From NCBI RefSeq assembly GCF_019930585.1, contig NZ_CP082839.1, positions 1,550,001-1,614,000 of the forward strand: a stretch of DNA of 64,000 nucleotides, in the 5' to 3' direction. The notes beneath the pieces are model-generated. The model saw nothing but the letters and a program-made list of their open reading frames with translations, made no database searches and had not been told where the DNA came from. The position numbers and the translations under genes were made by a program. Source of the DNA: Sphingomonas nostoxanthinifaciens (GTDB lineage: Bacteria; Pseudomonadota; Alphaproteobacteria; Sphingomonadales; Sphingomonadaceae). How positions within the stretch are numbered: position 1 is the first letter of the stretch; each line of letters starts with the position of its first letter. Positions 53,155-63,103 of this stretch are shown here, one piece after another.

Positions 53155-54087
53155 TTACGATCCCTGAACAAGGACCAATATGGCCCAATCGCCGCGCTGC
53201 AAATGGGCGCGCGGTGCAAAGCCTTGCTCGCGATAGGCGTATAGCACGTCGTGCGCCTGGCTTTCCAGCAGTCCGGCGAGCACGGCGATCGCGCCAGGCT
53301 GTGCTGCACGCGCGAACTCTGGTGCAAGTGCGATCAGTGGTCCGGCGAGAATGTTGGCGAGGATCAGATCGAACGGGGCCGCCGCCGCGAGCGCGGGCGC
53401 GTCCATGCCGTCGGCGACCGCCAGTGCGACGGATCCTTCGGCGATGCCGTTGACGCCCATATTCTCGCGCACGACCTCGATCGAGACGGGATCGATGTCG
53501 GAGGCGATCACCGCCGCATCGGGCCATAAGGCGCGGGCGGCGAAGGCGAGCAGCCCGGTGCCGGTGCCGACATCGGCGATGCGGTCGAAGCGCGCGCCCT
53601 CGTTCGCCAGCGTGTCGAGCGCCTCCAGGCAGCCGGCGGTGGTCTCGTGGTGTCCCGTGCCGAAGGCGCGGCTCGCCTCGATCCGGAAGGCGACCGCGTC
53701 GGCAGGCACGGCATCGGCATGCGCCGCGGTGTGGACGAAGAAGCGGCCGGCGCGGATCGGCGCGAGAAAGCCCTGGCTCAGCGTCACCCAGTCGCTGTCG
53801 GGCAGCCGTTCGGGGGTGGCTGACCCGGTCGACGACAGCGTCTGCACGAGCGCCAGCGCTTCGGCCTCGGGCGCGCCCTCGAAATAGGCGTCGAGCTGCC
53901 ATGCGTCGGGCTGCACCGGATCGGGCTCACTCACCACCAGCACCGGCGCGGGATCGAGTGCCTCGATCTCCGGCAGCCCGGCGGCGATGCGATCGGCGGT
54001 CGCGCGATCGACGGGGAAGCTCAGCTTCCAGGTTTCGTCGGCCTGCGTCTGCCAGGTGGGATAATCAGCGGACAAAGCTCGCTCCAT
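53155..54087 (-). CDS. prmA: Ribosomal protein L11 methyltransferase
   Basis: A 310-residue PrmA that trimethylates L11 using SAM. An N-terminal ferredoxin-like recognition domain (residues 1-60; TWQTQADETWKLSFP) is followed by a class I methyltransferase domain with AFGTGHHETT (the PrmA FGTGxHxTT motif), IADVGTGTGLLAFAA (SAM loop) and DLILANILAGPL (the NILA motif). It overlaps the preceding SDR gene by 23 bases. Its stop abuts the operator of the second RND operon. Confidence 0.94.
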   Translation of the reverse strand: MERALSADYPTWQTQADETWKLSFPVDRATADRIAAGLPEIEALDPAPVLVVSEPDPVQPDAWQLDAYFEGAPEAEALALVQTLSSTGSATPERLPDSDWVTLSQGFLAPIRAGRFFVHTAAHADAVPADAVAFRIEASRAFGTGHHETTAGCLEALDTLANEGARFDRIADVGTGTGLLAFAARALWPDAAVIASDIDPVSIEVVRENMGVNGIAEGSVALAVADGMDAPALAAAAPFDLILANILAGPLIALAPEFARAAQPGAIAVLAGLLESQAHDVLYAYREQGFAPRAHLQRGDWAILVLVQGS

Positions 54088-54760
54088 TGATGTCGATCGA
54101 GGCGCCGGTCATCGACGGCGGCGCGTCGAGCGCGAGATAGCGGACCGCGCCCGCCACTTCCTGTGGCGTGGCGACGCGGCCGAGCGGGATATCGGCGGCA
54201 GGCGCCAGAGCGGCGTCGGCCATGGCGGTGGCGACGAAGCCGGGGCAGACTGCGAAGGCGAGGATGCCTTCATGGGCGTAACCGCGCGCGATCGTCTTGG
54301 TCAGGCCGACCATGCCGGCCTTGGCGGCGGCATAGGACCAGTGATCGGGGCTGTCGCCGCGATAGGCAGCCCGGCTCGCAACGTTGACGATCCTGCCGCC
54401 TCGGCCTGCTCCACGCCAGTGGCGCACGGCATGGCGGCAGAGCTGGGCAGAGGCAGTGAGATCGATGCGGAACGTGCGTTCCCATGCCGCGTCCCATTCG
54501 GCATCGGCCAGGTCGATCGGTGCCGCCTCGAAGACGCCAGCATTGTTGATCAGCACGTCGATCCGTCCGTCCAGCCGGTCGAGCGCGTCGCGCCAGAGCA
54601 TATCGGCCGCGCCCGCCAGATCGAGATCGACGGCAATGGTGCGGTCGTCGGCTGTCGTCGTGGCGTGGCCGATCAGGCGCACGTCGTCATTGCCAAAGGC
54701 GGCGGCAATCGCGGCGCCGATCCCACGGCTGGTGCCGGTGGCGAGGATGTGGAGCGTCAT
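54065..54760 (-). CDS. Short-chain dehydrogenase
   Basis: A 231-residue SDR: TGTSRGIGAA cofactor loop, VLINNAGVFEAAP, Ser in VNVASRAAY, and YAAAKAGM with Tyr and Lys (SYAAAKAGMVGLTKTIARGYA). CPGFVATAMAD and GASIDINGASFV are standard. It resembles FabG-like reductases but stands outside any fatty-acid operon. It is cotranscribed with prmA, overlapping by 23 bases. Its substrate is unknown. Confidence 0.9.
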   Translation of the reverse strand: MTLHILATGTSRGIGAAIAAAFGNDDVRLIGHATTTADDRTIAVDLDLAGAADMLWRDALDRLDGRIDVLINNAGVFEAAPIDLADAEWDAAWERTFRIDLTASAQLCRHAVRHWRGAGRGGRIVNVASRAAYRGDSPDHWSYAAAKAGMVGLTKTIARGYAHEGILAFAVCPGFVATAMADAALAPAADIPLGRVATPQEVAGAVRYLALDAPPSMTGASIDINGASFVR

Positions 54761-54807
54761 GTTCCGCCGCGTAGCCGATCCGAACCGGCCACGCGAGAGT
54801 AGGGGCT

Positions 54808-56190
54808 TCAGGCGGCGAAGCGCTCGATGAAGGCGCCGGTGGTCGAGTCGAGCCGTGCCAGCTGGGCATCGACCGAGCGGAAGCCGGTCTCGAGCTGGTC
54901 GATGTCGCGCGCCACCTGCTCGGTGTCCGAGCGGATCGCGGCGATGGTGGACGACATCGCATCGGCGGCGAGCGCGGTCTCGTCGACGGCGGCGGTGATC
55001 ATCGTCACCGTCTGCGCCTGCGTCTCCATCGCGCGACGGATACGCTCCGCCGATGCCTGAACATCCCCGATGGTGGTGCGGATCGTGCCGTTGGCCTCGA
55101 CCGTCTCGCGGGTGGCGAGCTGGATCGCGCCGATCTTGCTGGCGATATCGTCGGTAGCACGCGCGGTCTGGTTGGCGAGGCTCTTCACCTCCTGCGCCAC
55201 GACCGCGAAGCCGCGTCCCGCCTCGCCGGCGCGGGCCGCCTCGATCGTGGCGTTGAGCGCCAGCAGGTTGGTCTGGCCGGCAATGTCGCGGATGAGGCTG
55301 AGGATCGATTCGATCGCCTGCGCGTGATCGGAGAGCGCGCGGCTGACCGCGACCGCCTTGTCGGATTGCTCGCCGGCGCGGGTGGCCACTCCGGCGGCGA
55401 CCTCGACCTCGCCGCGGGCTTCCTCGATCGCCCGGATCAGGCCGGCGGCGGTCTGCGCCGCCTCGCGCATCGCCAGCGCGGACTGCTCGGACGCTGCCGC
55501 GACCTCGGATGCCTTGCCCAGCATGCCGCGTGCCGAGCCCGCCGTGGTGGCGGTGCGGCCCTGCAGCGCACCGGCATCGGCGACGGTGGTTTGAACGATC
55601 TCGACGACGGTCTGCTTGAAGCGCTCGCCGGCGTCGAGCTGTGCCGCCGCCGCGCGTTGACGCTCGAGCATGGCCACATAAGCGAGGATCACTTCGATCT
55701 CGATGCAGACCATGCGGTGGATGGTATCGATCATCCGGTGCAGCGCCGGGGCGTCGACGCCGTGATTGGCGCGCACCTGGCCCATCACCAGAGTGCTGAA
55801 CGCGTTGTAGGCGCCGACGATCGACGGCAACGAGAGGCCCATTGCGAACACTTCGCGGCCGGTGCGCCCGATCATATCAATCCAGGCGGCGTCGACCGGA
55901 TTGGTATAACGCATGCGGGCACGCGCGATCAGCAGCGACGAGGCGGGCTCGATGGCGCCGCCGTGGGCCCTTACCGCCTGATGGAGTGCCTGAATCGCCT
56001 CGCTGTGCTGGCCCCAGAAGGTCCCGACGCACGCGACCACGGTCGTGCCGGCCCGCTCCCACAGGAAGGTGAGGTCGGCGCCGAGCCGTCCGTCGGCATT
56101 GTAGACGGCCAGCCGCTGCTCGATCGCAGCCACGGGCATCGCCACCTTTGCCTCGGCGGGAAGGTCGATCAGATAGAGGTCGGACGTCAT
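54808..56190 (-). CDS. Soluble methyl-accepting chemoreceptor with globin-like sensor lacking the heme His
   Basis: A 460-residue cytoplasmic chemoreceptor without membrane segments. The N-terminal domain (about 1-175) resembles the protoglobin/globin-coupled sensors of Hem[22 protein letters not shown] (residues 109-128) aligns with the RxGxxHxxxGL motif, but the heme-ligand His is replaced by Val114. The signalling domain has the hairpin tip [30 protein letters not shown]. There is no CheB/R pentapeptide at the C-terminus. The start is ATG 56190. It probably signals to a chemotaxis or other Che-like array elsewhere. Confidence 0.82.
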   Translation of the reverse strand: MTSDLYLIDLPAEAKVAMPVAAIEQRLAVYNADGRLGADLTFLWERAGTTVVACVGTFWGQHSEAIQALHQAVRAHGGAIEPASSLLIARARMRYTNPVDAAWIDMIGRTGREVFAMGLSLPSIVGAYNAFSTLVMGQVRANHGVDAPALHRMIDTIHRMVCIEIEVILAYVAMLERQRAAAAQLDAGERFKQTVVEIVQTTVADAGALQGRTATTAGSARGMLGKASEVAAASEQSALAMREAAQTAAGLIRAIEEARGEVEVAAGVATRAGEQSDKAVAVSRALSDHAQAIESILSLIRDIAGQTNLLALNATIEAARAGEAGRGFAVVAQEVKSLANQTARATDDIASKIGAIQLATRETVEANGTIRTTIGDVQASAERIRRAMETQAQTVTMITAAVDETALAADAMSSTIAAIRSDTEQVARDIDQLETGFRSVDAQLARLDSTTGAFIERFAA

Positions 56191-56345
56191 GACGGTGTTC
56201 GGCTCCCCCGAGGCATCGCTCGATCCCGACCTAGCGCGAGAAGGTAAACAGCGTCTTAGCTGCGGTGCGGCGATTGCATGACGGGCGCTTTGGGCTAAAG
56301 GAAGCGGCATCCGTCCACCCCCTCTCGCGGGATCCACGAGGAACC

Positions 56346-56765
56346 ATGGCGCGCAATTCCGCTCGGCCGCTGTCGCCGCATCTGTCGATATGGAAGTGGG
56401 GGCCGCACATGGCGGTCTCGATCGTGCACCGCGCGACCGGCAGCGCGCTGGCCGTCGGCGGGGGTGTGCTGTTCGTGTGGTGGCTGATCGCGCTTGCGGG
56501 CGGCGAAGCCTCCTACGGCGGCTTCGTCGATCTGATGACCTCGGACCGGACGGGGACGCTCAACCTGATCCCCGCGGTGATCTTGATCGGGCTCACCTGG
56601 TCGTTCCTACAGCATCTCTGCTCGGGCGTGCGCCACCTGCTGCTCGATACGGGCGCGGGCTACGAGCTCAAGATCAACCGCGTCGGCGCGCTCGCCACCT
56701 TCGCTATCTCGATCCTGCTGACCCTCGTCATCTGGGCGGCGATCCTCGGCCGGGGGGCTTACTGA
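56346..56765 (+). CDS. sdhC: Succinate dehydrogenase cytochrome b556 subunit
   Basis: A 139-residue membrane subunit of complex II with three helices. [12 protein letters not shown] (residues 24-35) and [12 protein letters not shown] (heme-ligand His near 84) are the family motifs. It anchors SdhAB and binds heme b and ubiquinone at the membrane. It begins at ATG 56346 behind GAGGA and ends overlapping sdhD by one base (TGATG), the start of the sdhCDA operon. Confidence 0.95.
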   Translation: MARNSARPLSPHLSIWKWGPHMAVSIVHRATGSALAVGGGVLFVWWLIALAGGEASYGGFVDLMTSDRTGTLNLIPAVILIGLTWSFLQHLCSGVRHLLLDTGAGYELKINRVGALATFAISILLTLVIWAAILGRGAY

Positions 56766-57151
56766 TGGGTACGGGAACCAGCGTCGGCCGCGTCCGCGGC
56801 CTCGGCTCGGCCAAGCACGGCTCGCATCACTGGTGGCATCAGCGGCTGACGGCGGCGAGCAACCTGCTGCTCGTCACGTGGCTGTTCGTCTCGCTGCTGC
56901 GCCTGCCCCTGTATAACTATCGTGCGCTGGCGCTGTGGATCGGCAGCCCGTGGGTCAGCGTGCCGCTCGTCCTCGTCACCATCTCGATCTTCTACCACCT
57001 GCGCCTCGGCCTGCAGGTCGTGATCGAGGATTATCAGCACGATTTCACCCGCGTGATCGCACTGGTCGCCCTCAACTTCTACGCGATCGGCGGCGCTGCG
57101 CTCGCCATTTTCGCCATTCTCAAGGTCGCCTTCACCGGAGCCCTCGCCTGA
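56765..57151 (+). CDS. sdhD: Succinate dehydrogenase hydrophobic membrane anchor
   Basis: A 128-residue anchor subunit with three helices. [13 protein letters not shown] near residue 21 and [15 protein letters not shown] (heme/quinone region) are characteristic. Together with SdhC it forms the quinone-reducing membrane domain. It starts one base into the sdhC stop and ends one base into the sdhA start (TGATG), so the three are translationally coupled. Confidence 0.94.
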   Translation: MGTGTSVGRVRGLGSAKHGSHHWWHQRLTAASNLLLVTWLFVSLLRLPLYNYRALALWIGSPWVSVPLVLVTISIFYHLRLGLQVVIEDYQHDFTRVIALVALNFYAIGGAALAIFAILKVAFTGALA

Positions 57152-58938
57152 TGCCCGCCGCCTACCAGATCATCGACCATGTCTATGACGCCGTGGTTGT
57201 CGGCGCCGGCGGTTCCGGCCTGCGCGCCACGATGGGCTGCGCCGAGAAGGGGCTGAAGACCGCCTGCATCACCAAGGTGTTCCCGACGCGCAGCCACACG
57301 GTCGCCGCGCAGGGCGGCATCGCCGCGAGCCTCGGCAACAACACGCCCGATCACTGGACGTGGCACATGTACGATACCGTCAAGGGATCGGACTGGCTCG
57401 GCGACCAGGACGCGATCGAATATATGGTGCGCGAGGCGCCGGCGGCGGTGATCGAGCTGGAGCATGCCGGCGTGCCGTTCAGCCGCAACGACAACGGCAC
57501 GATCTACCAGCGTCCGTTCGGCGGCCACATGCAGAATATGGGCGCGGGCCCGCCGGTGCAGCGCACCTGCGCCGCGGCCGACCGCACCGGCCACGCCATG
57601 CTGCATGCGCTCTACCAGCAGAGCTTGCGCTACGACGCCGACTTCTTCGTCGAATATTTTGCGCTCGACCTCATCATGGAGGGCGGCGTCTGCAAGGGCG
57701 TGATCGCGCTCTGCATGGAGGATGGCTCGATCCATCGTTTCCGCAGCCACGCGACGGTGCTGGCGACCGGCGGCTATGGCCGCTGCTACTTCTCGGCGAC
57801 GTCGGCGCACACTTGCACCGGCGACGGCGGCGGCATGGTGCTGCGCGCCGGCCTGCCGCTGCAGGACATGGAATTCGTCCAGTTCCACCCGACCGGCATC
57901 TACGGCGCGGGCGTGCTCATCACCGAGGGTGCGCGCGGCGAGGGCGGCTACCTCACCAATGCCGAGGGCGAGCGCTTCATGGAGCGCTACGCCCCGTCGG
58001 CTAAGGATCTGGCCAGCCGCGACGTCGTCTCCCGCTCGATGGCGATGGAGATGCGCGAGGGCCGCGGCGTGGGCGAGCACAAGGACCACATCTTCCTGCA
58101 CCTCGATCATATCGATCCGAAGGTGCTGGCCGAGCGGCTGCCCGGCATCACCGAGACCGGCAAGATCTTCGCCGGCGTCGATCTCACGCGCCAGCCGCTG
58201 CCGGTGACGCCGACCGTCCACTACAATATGGGCGGCGTCCCCTGTAATTATCATGGCGAAGTGGTCACGCTGAAGGACGGCAATCCCGACGCCGTCGTGC
58301 CCGGCCTGTTCGCGGTGGGCGAGGCGGCGTGCGTCTCGGTCCACGGCGCCAACCGGCTCGGCTCGAACAGCCTGATCGACCTCGTCGTGTTCGGCCGCGC
58401 CACCGGCTTCCGCATCGCGGAGCTGGTCCAGCCGAACAGCAAGCATGCCGCGATCGTGACCGAGGCCGACGACAAGGCGGTCGGCCGGCTCGATCATTTC
58501 CGCAACGCCGCCGGCTCGCGCTCGACCGCGCAGATTCGGCTGGAGATGCAGCGCACGATGCAGAAGCATTGCGCGGTGTTCCGCGACAGCGCGCTGCTGC
58601 GCGAGGGCCAGGAGCTGATCGACAAGACCGTCGCCGGCCTGCAGGACGTCGGCATTCAGGATCGCTCGCTGATCTGGAACACCGATCTGGTCGAGACGCT
58701 GGAACTCGACAACATGCTGCCGCAGGCCGCGGTGACGATGCACTCGGCCGCCAACCGCCACGAAAGCCGCGGCGCGCACATGCACGAGGACTTCCCCGAC
58801 CGGAACGACGCCGAGTGGATGAAGCACACCATCTCGTGGTTCGAGAAGGGCCGGGTGACGATCGATTACCGCCCGGTGCACGAATATACGCTCACCGACG
58901 ACGCCGAGTATATCAAGCCCAAGGCACGGGTATACTGA
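57151..58938 (+). CDS. sdhA: Succinate dehydrogenase flavoprotein subunit
   Basis: A 595-residue flavoprotein that oxidises succinate to fumarate. [12 protein letters not shown] is the FAD dinucleotide loop. His49 in [11 protein letters not shown] is the residue that carries covalent [38 protein letters not shown] and [21 protein letters not shown] are active-site and FAD-binding blocks. The sequence ends in KPKARVY as usual. sdhB does not follow directly: palindromic repeats and an M24 peptidase gene intervene. Confidence 0.97.
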   Translation: MPAAYQIIDHVYDAVVVGAGGSGLRATMGCAEKGLKTACITKVFPTRSHTVAAQGGIAASLGNNTPDHWTWHMYDTVKGSDWLGDQDAIEYMVREAPAAVIELEHAGVPFSRNDNGTIYQRPFGGHMQNMGAGPPVQRTCAAADRTGHAMLHALYQQSLRYDADFFVEYFALDLIMEGGVCKGVIALCMEDGSIHRFRSHATVLATGGYGRCYFSATSAHTCTGDGGGMVLRAGLPLQDMEFVQFHPTGIYGAGVLITEGARGEGGYLTNAEGERFMERYAPSAKDLASRDVVSRSMAMEMREGRGVGEHKDHIFLHLDHIDPKVLAERLPGITETGKIFAGVDLTRQPLPVTPTVHYNMGGVPCNYHGEVVTLKDGNPDAVVPGLFAVGEAACVSVHGANRLGSNSLIDLVVFGRATGFRIAELVQPNSKHAAIVTEADDKAVGRLDHFRNAAGSRSTAQIRLEMQRTMQKHCAVFRDSALLREGQELIDKTVAGLQDVGIQDRSLIWNTDLVETLELDNMLPQAAVTMHSAANRHESRGAHMHEDFPDRNDAEWMKHTISWFEKGRVTIDYRPVHEYTLTDDAEYIKPKARVY

Positions 58939-58965
58939 GGGCGTGGGGGCGTAATTGCATCCACC

Positions 58966-59042
58966 GTGCTCCGGCGCAGGCCGGAGCCTAAGGCTCCACG
59001 CGCGACGCCCGCTTCCCTGGGCTCCGGCTTCCGCCGGAGCAC
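58966..59042. repeat. Pair of inverted REP-like hairpins
   Basis: GCTCCGGC-GCAG-GCCGGAGC (58968-58987) and GCTCCGGC-TTCC-GCCGGAGC (59021-59040) are two perfect 8-bp hairpins. The outer ends GTG and CAC make the second an inverted copy of the first, the layout of paired REP elements. They lie between sdhA and the M24 peptidase gene and may stabilise or end the sdhCDA message. Confidence 0.7.
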
Positions 59043-59116
59043 AACAGTCGCGTAACCAACGCTGGCGCAGCCGGCCACCGCATCGTACCCCTTGCGCAAC
59101 GACAAGGGGGACAAGA

Positions 59117-60445
59117 ATGCGCCGAACGCTGCCGCTGTTGCTTTCCGCTGCCATGCTGATGGGCGCCGCGCCCGCACCGCGCGCGCTCGACGGGGCGCAG
59201 CCCGCGCCGGCGGTGCTACCGCTGCGCGCGCAGGCGGCGCTGATCGACGCCGATCTCAAGGACCGGCTCGACACGATCGTGCCGAAACTGATGCGCGATG
59301 CCGGCATCGACATGTGGGTGCTGGTCGCACGCGAATATATGGAGGATCCGGTCGTCGACACGATGCTCGACGCTCGCTCGCTCCATGCGCGGCGGCGCAC
59401 GATCATCGTCTTCTACGATCCGGGCGCGGGCAAGCCGATCGAGCGGCTGACGGTCAGCCGCTACGGCCTCGCCGGCCTGATCCCGCCGGCATGGAAGCCC
59501 GAGGAGCAGCCCGACCAGTGGAAGGCGCTCGCCGGCATCATCCTCCAGCGTAATCCGAAGAAGATCGCGCTCGACGTCTCGCCGCTCACCGCCTTCGCCG
59601 ATGGGCTGACGCATGGCCAGTATGAGGAACTGACCGCCGCGCTGCCGCCCGAATATCAGCAGCGCATCGTCTCGGCTGAGCCGCTGGCGATCGGCTGGCT
59701 GGAGACGCGCAGTGCCGCGCAACTCAAGGTCTATCCCGGCATCCTCGCCATCGCGCACTCGATCATCACCGAGGCATTCTCCAGCGCGGTGGTGAAGCCC
59801 GGCGTCACCACCACCGCCGACGTGCAGTGGTGGATGCGCCAGAAGATCGCCGCCTTGGGACTGACGACATGGTTCCACCCCTCGATCGACGCCTTCCGCC
59901 CCGGCGCGCCGGGCGGGCTCGACGGCGATACGGTGATCCAGCCGGGCGACATGCTATGGTGCGATTTCGGCATCACCTACATGCGGCTCAATACCGATAC
60001 GCAGCAGCTCGCTTATGTGCTGAAGCCGGGCGAGACCGATGCGCCGGCCGGGCTCAAGAAGGGCCTCGCCACCGCCAACCGGCTGCAGGACATCCTGATC
60101 GCGCAATATCGCCCCGGCGCCACCGGCAATTCGATGCTGGCCGCCGCGCGCAAGCAGGCGCTGTCAGAGGGGATCGTGCCGTCAATCTATTCGCACCCGA
60201 TCGGCTATGCCGGCCACGCCGCGGGCGCACCGATCGGCTTCTGGGACAATCAGGGCTCCACGCCGATGGGCGACTGGCCGCTCCACCCCGACACCGGCTT
60301 CTCGATCGAGCTCAACGCGACCGTCGCCGTCCCCGAATGGGGCGGGGCGAAGGTGCCGTTCCGGCTGGAGGATGACGGCTGGTATGACGGCCAGCGCTTC
60401 CACTGGCTCGACGGGCAGCAGAAGCGGTTCCACCTGATCGGGTGA
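59117..60445 (+). CDS. Exported M24-family metallopeptidase (Xaa-Pro aminopeptidase-like)
   Basis: A 442-residue exported protein with a signal peptide (ends near residue 19, MGAAPAPR). The C-terminal pita-bread domain keeps the five M24 metal ligands: Asp in MLWCDFGITY, Asp in LNTDTQQ, His in GYAGHAAG, Glu in FSIELNATV and Glu in FRLEDDGWYDG. Xaa-Pro aminopeptidases remove residues before proline. It lies between sdhA and sdhB on the same strand, with AGGGGG seven bases before its ATG. No link to succinate dehydrogenase is known. Confidence 0.85.
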   Translation: MRRTLPLLLSAAMLMGAAPAPRALDGAQPAPAVLPLRAQAALIDADLKDRLDTIVPKLMRDAGIDMWVLVAREYMEDPVVDTMLDARSLHARRRTIIVFYDPGAGKPIERLTVSRYGLAGLIPPAWKPEEQPDQWKALAGIILQRNPKKIALDVSPLTAFADGLTHGQYEELTAALPPEYQQRIVSAEPLAIGWLETRSAAQLKVYPGILAIAHSIITEAFSSAVVKPGVTTTADVQWWMRQKIAALGLTTWFHPSIDAFRPGAPGGLDGDTVIQPGDMLWCDFGITYMRLNTDTQQLAYVLKPGETDAPAGLKKGLATANRLQDILIAQYRPGATGNSMLAAARKQALSEGIVPSIYSHPIGYAGHAAGAPIGFWDNQGSTPMGDWPLHPDTGFSIELNATVAVPEWGGAKVPFRLEDDGWYDGQRFHWLDGQQKRFHLIG

Positions 60446-60460
60446 TCTGCCGCTCCCAAC

Positions 60461-60488
60461 CGTCATCCCAGCGAACGCTGGGATGACG
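60461..60488. repeat. Palindromic intergenic repeat
   Basis: CGTCATCCCAGC pairs perfectly with GCTGGGATGACG around GAAC, a 12-bp stem. Elements of this form are dispersed in Sphingomonad intergenic regions. It lies 16 bp after the M24 peptidase stop and may serve as a terminator without T-run or a mobile repeat. Confidence 0.65.
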
Positions 60489-60609
60489 GGCGAGGGCAGG
60501 GCACCGCACTCCGCACCGCGCGAAGCATTTGCGGGATGCGGCGGCTTTCGGTATCGGCCTTGGCCGACGCGCTCGTTCGAGCGCCCCAGCCTGACGGAAC
60601 CCCCTGACC

Positions 60610-61398
60610 ATGGCCGAATTCGCGCTCCCGAAGAACTCCAAGATCAAGAGCGGGGGCAAGGTCCACAAGGCGGCATCGGACGCGAAGGACGTGCGCAGCT
60701 TCAAGGTTTATCGCTACGATCCGGAATCGGGCGAGAATCCGCGCTACGACACGTATGAGCTCGATCTGGCGCAGACCGGCCCGATGGTTCTCGACGCGCT
60801 GCTCAAGATCAAGAACGAGGTCGATCCAACGCTCACCTTCCGCCGTTCGTGCCGCGAGGGGATTTGCGGTTCGTGCTCGATGAACCTCAACGGCAAGAAC
60901 GGTCTCGCCTGCACCACCGCGATCGAGGATCTGGCGGGCAAGGAGGTGCGCATCACGCCCCTGCCGCACATGGACGTGATCAAGGATCTCGTCCCCGATT
61001 TCACCCACTTCTACGCGCAATATGCCTCGATCAAGCCGTGGCTGCAGACCGTCACGCCCGAGCCGTCGGCCAAGGAGCGGCTGCAGTCGCCCGAGGATCG
61101 TTCGAAGCTCGACGGGCTCTACGAGTGCATCCTGTGTGCCTGCTGCTCGACCTCGTGCCCGAGCTATTGGTGGAACAGCGACAAGTTCCTCGGCCCGGCG
61201 ATCCTGTTGCAGGCCTATCGCTGGCTCGCCGACAGCCGCGACGAGATGACCGGCGAGCGGCTCGACGAGCTGGAGGATCCGTTCCGTCTGTATCGCTGCC
61301 ACACGATCATGAACTGCGCGAACGTCTGCCCGAAGGGGCTGAGCCCCGCGCGCGCGATCGCCGAGATCAAGAAGATGGAAGTGGAGCGCCAGCTCTGA
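60610..61398 (+). CDS. sdhB: Succinate dehydrogenase iron-sulfur subunit
   Basis: A 262-residue subunit carrying electrons from SdhA to quinone. The [2Fe-2S] cysteines are C81, C86, C89 and C101 ([13 protein letters not shown]... LACTT). The [4Fe-4S] and [3Fe-4S] ligands lie in [16 protein letters not shown] and [17 protein letters not shown]. It begins at ATG 60610, 164 bp after the M24 peptidase gene, with a promoter of its own or read-through from sdhCDA. It is followed by an acetyltransferase gene. Confidence 0.97.
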   Translation: MAEFALPKNSKIKSGGKVHKAASDAKDVRSFKVYRYDPESGENPRYDTYELDLAQTGPMVLDALLKIKNEVDPTLTFRRSCREGICGSCSMNLNGKNGLACTTAIEDLAGKEVRITPLPHMDVIKDLVPDFTHFYAQYASIKPWLQTVTPEPSAKERLQSPEDRSKLDGLYECILCACCSTSCPSYWWNSDKFLGPAILLQAYRWLADSRDEMTGERLDELEDPFRLYRCHTIMNCANVCPKGLSPARAIAEIKKMEVERQL

Positions 61399-61445
61399 GC
61401 GATGCGGCGGGTCCGGCGTCCGGGCCGCCCGACATCGTCGGCGGC

Positions 61446-61922
61446 GTGTCCGCCAGCGTGCCCGACTGGGCGCGCGAGCGGTCGCACGGCGGGTTCGATC
61501 CCGGCCGCAGCCTGCTCGCCGCGCATCGCCGGCTCGATCGGCTGGCGGGCCGCCGCGCGCCGATCCGGCGGCGGCTGGCGTTGCTGTGCCACCGCTTCTG
61601 GCGGATCGTGTCGCAGGTCGATGTCGCGCCGGGTACGCGCATCGGTGGCGGCCTGCTGATGCCGCACCCCAACGGCATCGTCATCCATCCGGACAGCGTG
61701 ATTGGCCCGAACTGCCTGATCCTGCAGCAGGTGACGCTGGCGGCGGGTGCGGACGGCGCGCCGCGGCTGGGTGGCCATGTCGATATCGGCGCGGGCGCCA
61801 AACTGCTCGGCGGGATCGTCGTCGGCGATCATGCCGTGATCGGCGCCAATGCGGTGGTCACGCGCGACGTCGCGCCAGGAACAACGGTCGTCGGCATTCC
61901 CGCTCGTCCGATCGAACGCTGA
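61446..61922 (+). CDS. Hexapeptide-repeat O-acetyltransferase (CysE/WcaF-like)
   Basis: A protein of about 158 residues with a left-handed beta-helix made of hexapeptide repeats (TRIGGGLLMPHPNGIVIHPDSVIG, LILQQVTLAAG, AKLLGGIVVGDHAVIGANAVVT, APGTTVVGIPARPI). The catalytic-type His pair is present. It resembles serine O-acetyltransferase catalytic domains but lacks the long N-terminal helical part, so sugar or other small acceptors are as likely as serine. GTG 61446 is the best start available. None with a good ribosome-binding site is seen. It lies 47 bp after sdhB and precedes zapE by 10 bp. Confidence 0.75.
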   Translation: MSASVPDWARERSHGGFDPGRSLLAAHRRLDRLAGRRAPIRRRLALLCHRFWRIVSQVDVAPGTRIGGGLLMPHPNGIVIHPDSVIGPNCLILQQVTLAAGADGAPRLGGHVDIGAGAKLLGGIVVGDHAVIGANAVVTRDVAPGTTVVGIPARPIER

Positions 61923-61932
61923 CCGCCCGGCC

Positions 61933-63075
61933 ATGACGACCGTCCTCGCGCGCTACGATCGCCTGCTGGCTGCCGGCGAGTTGCGCGCCGATCCTGCCCA
62001 GCGCCGCGTCGCCGAACGGCTCGACCAGCTCCAGCGCGATCTCGAGGCGAGCCCGCCCAAGGGCAGCGTGCTGTGGCGCCTGCTCGGCCGCAAGCCCGAG
62101 CCGGTGCGCGGCGTCTATCTGTGGGGCGGGGTCGGCCGGGGCAAGTCGATGCTGATGGACCTGCTGTACGATACCAGCACCGTCCGCCCGAAGCGCCGCG
62201 TCCACTTCCACGAATTCATGCTGGAGGTTCACGATCGCCTCCGCGCCGAGCGCGTGAAGGAGACGGGCGACCCGATCCCGGCGGTCGCGGCCGATATCGC
62301 GGCCGGCGCCAAATTGCTCGCCTTCGACGAGATGGTCGTCAACAACACCGCCGACGCCGCCATCCTCAGCCGGCTCTTCACTGCGGTGCTTGATCACGGC
62401 ACGACCGTCGTCACCACCTCCAACCGGCCGCCGGGCGACCTCTACAAGGATGGGCTCAACCGCCAGCTGTTCCTGCCCTTCATCGCGCTGATCGAGGCGC
62501 GCATGGACGTGCTGACGCTCGACGGGCCGACCGATTACCGGCTGGAGCGGCTGGGCGGCGCGCCGACCTGGTATGCGCCGCTGGGCGATGCGGCGACGCA
62601 GGCGGTGAGCGCCGCCTTCTTCCGCCTGACCGATTATCCGCCCGAGGATCGCGCGCACGTGCCGTCGTGCGAGCTCGCCGTGCCGGGGGGGCGCACGCTG
62701 CATGTGCCGAAGTCGCTGAAGGGCGTCGGCGTCTTTTCGTTCAAGCGGTTGTGCGGTGATGCGCGTGGTGCCGCGGATTATCTCGCCATCGCGCGCAATT
62801 TCCACACCGTGATCCTCGTCGGCATCCCGGTGATGGGGCCCGAGCTGCGCAACGAGGCGGCGCGGTTCAAGGTGCTGATCGATGCGCTGTACGAGCATAA
62901 GGTGAAGCTGATCGTCGCGGCGGCGGCGGTGCCCGAGGCGCTGTATCCCGCGGGCGACGGCGCGTTCGAGTTCGAGCGCACCGTCTCGCGCCTGATGGAG
63001 ATGCAGTCGGCCGACTATCTCGCCGCCGGCCACGGCAGCGAGGGTCAGGGCGACAGCGCCGCCATAGTGCGCTAG
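61933..63075 (+). CDS. zapE: AFG1-like cell-division ATPase
   Basis: A 380-residue AFG1/ZapE-type P-loop ATPase. Walker A is GVYLWGGVGRGKSML near 57-70 and Walker B FDEMVVNNTADAAIL. VTTSNRPPGDLYKDGLNRQLFLPFI is the sensor region. FSFKRLCGDARGAADYLAIA is the family C-terminal block. The usual FDEFQVTD sequence is replaced by FDEMVVNN. ZapE destabilises FtsZ at the division site, and AFG1 handles unassembled complex IV subunits. Its proximity to sdhB fits the common genomic setting. Confidence 0.92.
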   Translation: MTTVLARYDRLLAAGELRADPAQRRVAERLDQLQRDLEASPPKGSVLWRLLGRKPEPVRGVYLWGGVGRGKSMLMDLLYDTSTVRPKRRVHFHEFMLEVHDRLRAERVKETGDPIPAVAADIAAGAKLLAFDEMVVNNTADAAILSRLFTAVLDHGTTVVTTSNRPPGDLYKDGLNRQLFLPFIALIEARMDVLTLDGPTDYRLERLGGAPTWYAPLGDAATQAVSAAFFRLTDYPPEDRAHVPSCELAVPGGRTLHVPKSLKGVGVFSFKRLCGDARGAADYLAIARNFHTVILVGIPVMGPELRNEAARFKVLIDALYEHKVKLIVAAAAVPEALYPAGDGAFEFERTVSRLMEMQSADYLAAGHGSEGQGDSAAIVR

Positions 63076-63103
63076 GATCGCCGGGGGCGGCAGGGGTAAA
63101 GCG

